Positions 58,461-64,000 of a stretch of 64,000 bases of DNA are shown here, piece by piece. The position numbers and the translations under genes are program-made. The notes below the pieces were generated by a model. The model worked only from the letters and a program-made list of their open reading frames with translations, had not been told where the DNA came from and searched no databases. The stretch lies in the NCBI GenBank assembly GCA_947446025.1, contig CANFEY010000009.1:21710-85709 (forward strand). The letters run 5' to 3'. This DNA comes from Bryobacterales bacterium (lineage in GTDB: Bacteria; Acidobacteriota; Terriglobia; Bryobacterales; Bryobacteraceae). Positions within the stretch are counted from its first letter, which is position 1. The number at the start of each line of letters is the position of its first letter.

Positions 58461-61132
58461 CGGAGCCGCAGGTCAGCCACTACCTTGCCCGGTTCCGCGA
58501 CCAGCATCGGGCGTCGTTCGAGCGATTGAACGCGGCCCCGGCGGGTTACCGGTACCTGAGCGCGGTCTTTCAGCACAGCCGCTTTTTGTCCGAATCCCTG
58601 CTGGCGCATCCTGAGTGGGCGGAGGAATTGCTGCGTCCCGGATATCTCGACGCCGCGCTCTCGCGGGAACAACTGCGCGCGCGGCTGACTGCGTCTCTGT
58701 CACCCGGATTGCCGCCGCCGGTCGAACTCGCCCGCTTCCGCCGCCGCCAAATTCTGCGCATTATGCTGCGCGATGTGCTGGACCTGGCTACGCTGCCTGA
58801 GATCACCGGCGAACTGACGGCGTTGGCGGATGTGATGCTCGACGTGGCGTATGAGCGGATCCATGATGACTTGGTGGAGCGCTACGGAGAACCGCAAGCT
58901 CCTGGCGGCGCTGCGCATTTCTCCGTGATCGCGCTGGGCAAGATGGGCGCGGAGGAGTTGAATTACAGCTCCGACATAGATCTGATGTTCCTGTACTCGG
59001 CCAACGGGGAAACGGCGGGTCCGAACCGCGTCACCAACCGCGAATTCTTCAAACGCGCAGCCAACCAACTTACCGGGCTGCTGGGTGCCTATACCGCCGA
59101 AGGGCTGTGTTACCGCGTGGATCTGCGCCTGCGCCCGGATGGCAGCCTGGGCGAAGTTTGCATCGCGTTGGACGGTGCGCGCCACTACTACTCGGAACGC
59201 GCGCGCGACTGGGAACTCCAGATGCTGATCAAGGCGCGCGTCGCGGCGGGAGATCCGGGCACCGGGCGCGCGCTGCTCGAATTCGCGGAGCCACGCATCT
59301 ATGCGACCTCCACCGACTTTCGCAGCATCGAACAGCTGTCACTTACGCGCGAACGTTTGACCGAGAAACTCAACGCGCGGCAGGCGAAGCAGTCCAAGCC
59401 CGGAGCCGTCGACATCAAGTTGCAACGCGGAGGCATCCGCGACATCGAGTTTCTTGCGCAATGCCTGCAACGCCTGCACGGCGGCACGGAGCCTTGGGTG
59501 CAACATCGCGCTACGTTGCTGGCACTGGCCCGCTTGCACGACAAAGGCGTATTGAAAGACGCCGACTATGGGCGGCTGGCCGGTGCCTACCAGTTCTTGC
59601 GGCACCTGGAGCATCGCCTGCAACTCGACGAGGACCGCCAGACGCACACGCTCCCCGCCGACCCCGCCGTACAAGAACGCGTCGCCCGCCGCATGCCCGG
59701 AGGCGGGAGCGCGGAATCGCTCAACAGGGAACTCCGCGTGCACTTCGACAACGTCACCGCTTTCTATGAGCGCGTGGTCCACAGCAGCGTGCAGGAACCG
59801 GTGCCGTCGGACGCGGGATTCCTGCCAGCCAAAGCCGTGCCGCTCATCGACCAGCGCGCGCCGCAGTTGGCCGCCGCCTTCGCCGGCGCGCAGATGGACC
59901 GCGGTTCCGGCGCGTTCGAACACTTCCTGGCTCGTTTGGCGGACGATCCGGCAACGCTGGCGCTGCTGGACGCCGATCCGGATCTCACGTCCGCCGCGAT
60001 TGATCTCTTCGCCCAGAGCCCCTTCTTCGGTGAGGAATTGATCCGCCGTCCGGAGGCGGTGCTGGAGATCAACGCCCAACCGGAGGCCTTGATTCATGGC
60101 GATGCTCCGCCGCCCGTGCCCGCCGACCTTCGCCGCTGGTATCGCCGGGGAATCCTGCGCATCGAAGCCGAGAGCATTTGCCGCTCCCACTCCGTCTTCG
60201 ACACGTTGGCCAAAACATCGGAGCTGGCGGACGCCGTCATCGCGCGGGCGTACCGCATTGCGGTGGAGGAGGTGCGCGCCTCGCAGGGGCCGCTCGATCC
60301 AGCCTACGAACCCATGGGCCAAATGTTCGTCATCGCGCTGGGCCGCCTGGGAATGCAGGAGTTTGATCTGGCCTCGGACGCCGACCTGACGTTTGTCCTG
60401 GCGGACTCCGACGCCGCCGAACTCGCATTCTGGACCCGCGTTGCCGAGCGCATTGTGCAGCTGATCGGTTCCTATACGGGCGAAGGCGTGCTCTTCACCG
60501 TGGACACGCGCTTGCGCCCCAATGGTTCAGCCGGATTATTGGTGCAGACCGAAGTGGCGCTATTGGATTACTTCGCCACCACCGCCGAAGCGTGGGAGAG
60601 CATCACGTATCTCAAGGCCCGCGCAGTGGCCGGTGAACGCAAACGCGCCGAGCGCTTTCTGCATGACCTGCAGCAAGCCTACGGTGCCCGTTACGGACAG
60701 AGCGGCAATTCGCGCCTGGACCTTCGCGAGATGCGCGCCCGGCTGGAGCGCGAGTTGGGTGCGCAGCGTCCCATGAAAGCCGGCCGGGGCGGATACTATG
60801 ACATCGACTTCCTGCTGCTGTATCTGCGCTTGAAGAACGCGGGGATTTACTACTCGTATCTCAACACGCCGGCGCGCATCGAGGTGCTGGAGACCGCGGA
60901 AAAGCTCAGCCGTTCCGAGGCCGCGTTGTTGCGCCAGTCTGCCACGTTCTACCGCGCGGTGGATCATGGCATGCGCGTGCTCACCGGCCACGCCGACGCG
61001 CGGCTGCCACGTGCCGGGGCACAGAGGGAGGCGCTCGCAGCACTGCTTCCCCGCTGGACTTCCGTACCGCTATCCGATTTGGACCGCGTGCGCGACGAAG
61101 TTCGCGCCCTGTTCGACCGGTTCTTCTATTAG
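58457..61132 (+). CDS. glnE: Glutamine synthetase adenylyltransferase/deadenylase GlnE
   Basis: A protein of about 891 residues with two nucleotidyltransferase domains that attach and remove AMP on glutamine synthetase. The first has IALGKMGAEELNYSSDIDL and the second has IALGRLGMQEFDLASDADL; in both, the paired acidic residues are visible. RLRPDGSLGEV and RLRPNGSAGLL are the matching substrate loops, and GGIRDIEFLAQ separates the halves. No ATG, GTG or TTG lies in the right place: the best candidate is CTG 58457, seven bases behind GGAGG and overlapping the MOSC stop (CTGA). A longer frame reaching 58370 is in the MOSC coding region. The glnA and glnB genes are elsewhere. Confidence 0.88.
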   Translation: MTEPQVSHYLARFRDQHRASFERLNAAPAGYRYLSAVFQHSRFLSESLLAHPEWAEELLRPGYLDAALSREQLRARLTASLSPGLPPPVELARFRRRQILRIMLRDVLDLATLPEITGELTALADVMLDVAYERIHDDLVERYGEPQAPGGAAHFSVIALGKMGAEELNYSSDIDLMFLYSANGETAGPNRVTNREFFKRAANQLTGLLGAYTAEGLCYRVDLRLRPDGSLGEVCIALDGARHYYSERARDWELQMLIKARVAAGDPGTGRALLEFAEPRIYATSTDFRSIEQLSLTRERLTEKLNARQAKQSKPGAVDIKLQRGGIRDIEFLAQCLQRLHGGTEPWVQHRATLLALARLHDKGVLKDADYGRLAGAYQFLRHLEHRLQLDEDRQTHTLPADPAVQERVARRMPGGGSAESLNRELRVHFDNVTAFYERVVHSSVQEPVPSDAGFLPAKAVPLIDQRAPQLAAAFAGAQMDRGSGAFEHFLARLADDPATLALLDADPDLTSAAIDLFAQSPFFGEELIRRPEAVLEINAQPEALIHGDAPPPVPADLRRWYRRGILRIEAESICRSHSVFDTLAKTSELADAVIARAYRIAVEEVRASQGPLDPAYEPMGQMFVIALGRLGMQEFDLASDADLTFVLADSDAAELAFWTRVAERIVQLIGSYTGEGVLFTVDTRLRPNGSAGLLVQTEVALLDYFATTAEAWESITYLKARAVAGERKRAERFLHDLQQAYGARYGQSGNSRLDLREMRARLERELGAQRPMKAGRGGYYDIDFLLLYLRLKNAGIYYSYLNTPARIEVLETAEKLSRSEAALLRQSATFYRAVDHGMRVLTGHADARLPRAGAQREALAALLPRWTSVPLSDLDRVRDEVRALFDRFFY

Positions 61133-61692
61133 GCGCGTTCCAGGTACGCCGATTCCGCAGTTGAAACGCGGATCTTCTCGCCTTCGACGATGAACGGCGG
61201 CACTTGCACGATCAGGCCTGTTTCGAGCTTGGCCGGTTTGGTCACGTTCGAAGCGGTGGCGCTCTTGAGGCCGGGTTCGGTCTCGACAACAGTCAGGATC
61301 ACGGCCGGGGGCAGGTCCACGCTCAGCGGCTTGCCATCATAGAACTGCACGATCAGCTTCAGGTTCGGGATCAGGAAGTTGACCGCGTCGCCCAGCAGTT
61401 CCCTGGTCAGGTGCATCTGCTCATATGTCGTCGTGTGCATGAAATAGAAGTAGTCGCCGTCGTCGTACAGGTACTCCATCTCCTGCTCGTCGAGCGACGC
61501 TTTTTCGATCTTGTCTTCCGACGAAAAACGGTGCTCAATCATCGCGCCGTTGCGGAAGTTGCGCATCTTGGCTTGTACGAATCCGCGCAGGTTGCCCGGG
61601 GTGCGGTGCTCCATCTTGAAGACCGTGTGGAGTTCTTTGTTGAACACAACCACCATGCCCGGACGGAGTTGTGTGGAGGTAATCTGCGGCAT
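61129..61692 (-). CDS. efp: Elongation factor P
   Basis: A 187-residue EF-P that relieves ribosome stalling at polyproline. KOW-like domain I begins TSTQLRPGMVVVFNKELHTV; the tip loop is HRTPGNLRGFVQ, with Asn34 where E. coli has Lys34. FYFMHTTTYEQMHL belongs to domain II and PPAVILTVVETEPG to the central family signature. No epmA, epmB or ymfI gene is in the window. EF-P with Asn at the tip may be unmodified or use another route. A high need for EF-P fits the proline-rich IF-2 encoded here. It overlaps the glnE end by four bases, convergently. Confidence 0.93.
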   Translation of the reverse strand: MPQITSTQLRPGMVVVFNKELHTVFKMEHRTPGNLRGFVQAKMRNFRNGAMIEHRFSSEDKIEKASLDEQEMEYLYDDGDYFYFMHTTTYEQMHLTRELLGDAVNFLIPNLKLIVQFYDGKPLSVDLPPAVILTVVETEPGLKSATASNVTKPAKLETGLIVQVPPFIVEGEKIRVSTAESAYLERA

Positions 61693-61770
61693 AAGGGAAA
61701 TCTCAGTTTAGCAGAGGCGGCTCCCGCGCTGAGCTGTGACATCTGTCTTTCGAGGTGAGATACTGAATTC

Positions 61771-61986
61771 GTGCCGACGGTTTTGAGGGTGGGGCCGTAC
61801 CGTGTGTATTTTCACAGTCACGAGCCAAATGAGCCGTCCCATGTCCATGTGGATAGGGACCAGCAGTCGGCGAAGTTTTGGTTGCAGGGTGTGTCGCTGG
61901 CACGAAACCTCGGTTTTGGACCAGCAGAACTTCGGCGGATACACCGCTCGATCGAAGACAACCGCGAACTACTACTGGAGAAATAG
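61771..61986 (+). CDS. DUF4160-family protein
   Basis: A 71-residue protein beginning at GTG 61771, with VLRVGPYRVYFHSHEPNEPSHVHVDRD and AKFWLQGVSLARNLGF followed by RRIHRSIEDNRELLLE. This is the DUF4160 pattern, including the central HVHV. Such genes are almost always followed by DUF2442 and the pair is suspected to be a toxin-antitoxin module. The next gene begins one base after the stop. It is complete apart from a short C-terminus (ends ELLLEK) in comparison with some homologs. Confidence 0.82.
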   Translation: MPTVLRVGPYRVYFHSHEPNEPSHVHVDRDQQSAKFWLQGVSLARNLGFGPAELRRIHRSIEDNRELLLEK

Positions 61987-61987
61987 C

Positions 61988-62259
61988 ATGAGCGCTTCCC
62001 AACCTAACTCAGGTGAGCGGGTGCGAGATGTTCGCGTTGACGACGATACGCTCGCAGTTGACCTCGCGGACGGACAATAATTGTTCCCCTCGCTTGGTAT
62101 CCACGGCTGCTGGAGGCAAACCGGCAGCAAGGCTCCCACTGGGAAGTTAGTGGAGCGGGATTCGGAATTCACTGGCCGGACATAGATGAGGATTTGAGCA
62201 CCGAAGGACTGCTTCGCGGTGCACCAGCCGCCGCCGAACTCGCACATTCGCGCCGCTAG
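61988..62259 (+). pseudogene. DUF2442-family protein, frameshifted
   Basis: The start is ATG 61988 and the first part reads RVRDVRVDDDTLAVDLADG. A stop appears at 62078-62080, but the family's continuation IIVPLAWYPRLLEANRQQG, then HWEVSGAGFGIHWPDIDEDLS and EGLLRGAP, is in the next frame up to TAG 62257-62259. Losing one base in GGACGAATAA (now GGACAATAA) explains it. DUF2442 proteins have a helix-turn-helix-like fold and act with DUF4160. It is therefore a broken or mis-sequenced partner of the gene before it. Confidence 0.8.
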
Positions 62260-62261
62260 TC

Positions 62262-62774
62262 TTACTGGCGCCGCAACGCGATTGATGGCGACGACGTCAC
62301 CACTCGAGTGAGCGTTGTCCCTTGGAGAATAGCGCCGAGCTTCCAATTGCTAACTTCGTGTGCCCCATCCCGGTCTGTGCCCTGGAGGGCGAGCGTACCT
62401 TCCGTCACGGTACCACTTGCTTCCCCCGAAACCTTGGTCCCCTTGTCTCCTCTCACGAGCGAGATCCGCTGAAACTTTAGGAAGGGAGCCTCAAGGGCTT
62501 CTGTCCCTTTCAGGAGTCGTAACGACCAGCTGGCTTCATACTGGTTGGCGGTACCCACCACGTACCCGGCGTGGGAATCGAATTCGATGGTGAACTCCGG
62601 CCGCTGCACGGCCCATTTCGCCCCCGCGCTGCCGGTTCCGGGCCGTTTTCTTGGCACACATATGTTGAAGGGCTTGCCAGAGCCAGAAAAAGGCGGAGAA
62701 TGGTCGTGGAGATTCCGAATGAAGCCAGCAACGCTGAGTAGCATCGTTTCGTTGATCGCCGTAACCTCACTCAC
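62262..62774 (-). CDS. Hypothetical protein, doubtful
   Basis: A 170-residue frame on the minus strand with no recognised domain. Its C-terminal half, EASWSLRLLKGTEALEAPFLKFQRISLVRG and GTVTEGTLALQGTDRDGAHEV, has the regular alternation of a beta-sandwich protein, which favours coding. The N-terminal half overlaps the start of the plus-strand haem gene, so the start is doubtful, and no signal peptide or ribosome site is clear. It may be a fragment or an artefact. Confidence 0.3.
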   Translation of the reverse strand: MSEVTAINETMLLSVAGFIRNLHDHSPPFSGSGKPFNICVPRKRPGTGSAGAKWAVQRPEFTIEFDSHAGYVVGTANQYEASWSLRLLKGTEALEAPFLKFQRISLVRGDKGTKVSGEASGTVTEGTLALQGTDRDGAHEVSNWKLGAILQGTTLTRVVTSSPSIALRRQ

Positions 62775-63246
62775 TGGACTTGCTCTGCTTCGCGCCGCCG
62801 AGCCGCAGTCGACGCTCAGCCCTGTCGCCGATCTCGCCGCAAAGCTGGAGAGCGGCGAAATAACGCTCGACTATCAGCCCGGCCCGCTCGGCTATTTGCC
62901 AAGTCTGTTACAGCACCTCGACATCACGCCGGCTTCGCAACTCCTCGCCTTTTCCAAAACTAGCTTTCAGGCCGCCATCATTAGCCCAAAGACCCCTCGT
63001 GCTGTCTACTTCAGCGACAACACGTCGGTCGGTTTCGTGCCTGGTGGCGATGTGCTGGAACTGATCAGCCTCACTCCCAGAGACGGACTGTGGTTCTATA
63101 CGCTGTCCACCGAGCGCACCGCAAAACCGTTACTAGAACGCCGTGACGCGGTGTGCTTTAGCTGCCATGTCCCGCAGAGCAATAGTATCCAAAGCATGTT
63201 AACCAGTTCCGTTTTTCCGGATCCCAATGGGATGGAACGTCGTTGA
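62719..63246 (+). CDS. Exported haem-binding (CxxCH) protein, probably truncated
   Basis: A 175-residue protein from ATG 62719 (MKPATLSSIVSLIAV), with a signal peptide. The body, LAFSKTSFQAAIISPKTPRAVYFSDNTSVGFVPGGDVLELI and WFYTL, matches an uncharacterised acidobacterial family in which FSKTSFQ and PRAxYFxD are conserved, and which carries a c-type haem motif. CFSCH is at about 150-154. Family members continue well past this point, but the frame ends at TGA soon after (DPNGMERR). The gene is therefore a truncated version; no continuation in another frame was recognised in the 200 bases that follow. Confidence 0.6.
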   Translation: MKPATLSSIVSLIAVTSLTGLALLRAAEPQSTLSPVADLAAKLESGEITLDYQPGPLGYLPSLLQHLDITPASQLLAFSKTSFQAAIISPKTPRAVYFSDNTSVGFVPGGDVLELISLTPRDGLWFYTLSTERTAKPLLERRDAVCFSCHVPQSNSIQSMLTSSVFPDPNGMERR

Positions 63247-63455
63247 AAGTTAGCGACTCTCGACCTTCATAGGTTACGCGGCTGCGGCTCCTTTAACAAG
63301 GGGCTTCTTCGAGACTGCGTTGGGTCCGATCCGGCTTTGGACTGTTTTTTTGGGGGGGGCTGCTAAAATAAGGGGGCCAACAATATTCCAAGACTTGTGT
63401 GCGCTGACGTGGTCTCTCGAAGTCCTTGGAACTGCATAAGCAAAGGGGTAACGAA
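63247..63455. other. Intergenic region upstream of the LRR gene with T7G8 tract
   Basis: No gene is recognised. It holds the 3' remains of the truncated haem gene region and a T7 (63345-63351) followed by G8 (63352-63359). AAGGGG (63443-63448) is the ribosome site of the LRR gene. No strong promoter could be assigned. Confidence 0.45.
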
Positions 63456-64000
63456 ATGAAGCGATTGATGGGGTTACTTGTCCTGGTGGCGGGCGTGGCA
63501 AGTGCCGCAATCCCACAGTCGGAACGAGAGGTGCTAATTGCTTTGTACAACAGCACCAACGGGGATAGCTGGGCAACAAAGACGAACTGGAAATCAGGTG
63601 GCAGCTTCAGCGCTGCAGGCACCGAATGTACTTGGTTCGGGGTTATTTGTACCGGTAATGCCGTGACGTCAGTACAGCTAGTTCAGAATAACTTGACCGG
63701 CAGCATTCCGTCGCTGACCGGGCTGACGAGCTTGCAGTATTTCCAGGTCAACTCCAACAAGCTCACCGGCAGCATTCCGTCGCTGACCGGGCTGACGAGC
63801 TTGCAGTATTTCTTTGTCTACTCCAACCAGCTCACCGGCAGCATTCCGTCGCTGAGCGGGCTGACGAGCTTGCAGTATTTCTTAGCCGACTCCAACCAGC
63901 TCACCGGCAGCATTCCGTCGCTGACCGGGCTGACGAGCTTGCAGTATTTCTTTGTCTACTCCAACCAGCTCACCGGCAGCATTCCGTCGCTGACCGGGCT
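63456..64000 (+). CDS. Secreted leucine-rich-repeat protein, plant-type, 3' end cut by window edge
   Basis: The gene starts at ATG 63456 with AAGGGG before it. MKRLMGLLVLVAGVASA is a signal peptide. The N-terminal cap EREVLIALYNSTNGDSWATK, with Cys in TECTWFGVIC, is the plant-like LRRNT_2 type. Then come 23-residue repeats: NNLTGSIPSLTGLTSLQYF followed by a variable stretch such as QVNSNK, FVYSNQ or LADSNQ. Four full units and part of a fifth are visible before the window ends. Repeat DNA is nearly identical, indicating recent duplication or gene conversion. The role is probably surface recognition or adhesion. The C-terminus is not seen. Confidence 0.88.
   Translation, partial: MKRLMGLLVLVAGVASAAIPQSEREVLIALYNSTNGDSWATKTNWKSGGSFSAAGTECTWFGVICTGNAVTSVQLVQNNLTGSIPSLTGLTSLQYFQVNSNKLTGSIPSLTGLTSLQYFFVYSNQLTGSIPSLSGLTSLQYFLADSNQLTGSIPSLTGLTSLQYFFVYSNQLTGSIPSLTG
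63701..64000 (+). repeat. Tandem 69-bp repeats encoding LRR units
   Basis: CAGCATTCCGTCGCTG begins at 63701, 63770, 63839, 63908 and 63977, an exact period of 69 bases. The unit includes CTGACGAGCTTGCAGTATTTC and a variable segment of about 18 bases. Units 2 and 4 are almost identical to each other, so the copies have been exchanged or duplicated in recent time. The array goes on past the window. Confidence 0.95.

Noticed and set aside
63701..64000. A CRISPR array in the repeats
   Set aside because: The repeat is in frame, encodes a leucine-rich repeat, has a 69-base unit without unique spacers, and no cas gene is present.
1..64000. tRNA, rRNA or insertion sequences
   Set aside because: No cloverleaf-like sequences, rRNA fragments, transposase motifs or terminal inverted repeats were recognised by eye; a covariance or HMM search could still find a short one.

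Overview
The window is GC-rich, gene-dense bacterial chromosome that best fits an acidobacterium of the Bryobacter/Solibacter type. The reasons are family content: two TIGR03435-type secreted proteins, a PadR regulator beside small membrane proteins with a permease-prefix-like motif, a PSCyt1-type haem protein, three periplasmic quinoproteins, a reaction-centre-type cytochrome c and several ECF sigma/anti-sigma pairs. This is an inference from families; there is no 16S gene or tRNA in the window.

Layout. 1-9.9 kb: secreted hydrolases, a metallopeptidase/cytochrome pair, a LarA-like protein, PadR with three tandem membrane paralogs (the first two broken), a cyclodeaminase-like protein, two secreted paralogs and a methyltransferase. 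9.9-17.9 kb: an SDR, two quinoprotein dehydrogenases, a hybrid histidine kinase and a ThiO-like oxidase. 18-23.7 kb (minus strand): accC, accB and an M24 peptidase, then a moaA - LigI-like hydrolase - tautomerase run. 23.7-27.1 kb: a DinB-fold protein, a HEPN gene pair and an AAA/DUF4143 ATPase. 27.1-32.5 kb: the rimP-nusA-infB-ylxP operon with a rimP leader hairpin. 32.5-33.8 kb: hicB, a frameshifted hicA, a lipoprotein and a truncated BrnA-like ORF. 33.8-39.2 kb: a third quinoprotein, a GH51 arabinofuranosidase, an amber-interrupted PLP enzyme and an amber-interrupted ECF sigma factor. 39.1-46.3 kb (minus strand): sigma factor - anti-sigma - Spy-like protein - addB-like - addA-like. 46.3-53.8 kb: amidohydrolase, erpA, TIGR03435 genes, murQ and murA, an esterase. 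53.8-61.7 kb: TonB receptor, two ECF/ChrR pairs, MOSC protein, glnE, efp. 61.7-64 kb: a DUF4160/DUF2442 pair (second gene broken), a truncated haem protein, and the start of a leucine-rich-repeat protein with near-identical 69-bp DNA repeats.

The genes are mostly housekeeping blocks (fatty-acid initiation, translation initiation, molybdopterin, peptidoglycan, nitrogen control) among periplasmic oxidation and envelope-stress functions. No gene-free stretch exceeds 300 bases. The most striking global feature is the number of conserved genes broken by one small change: three in-frame TAG codons and at least six single-base frameshifts. TAG is also an ordinary stop here, so a reassigned code is unlikely; sequencing error, recent decay, phase variation at poly-G tracts or local recoding remain open. 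No CRISPR array, rRNA, tRNA or insertion sequence was recognised.
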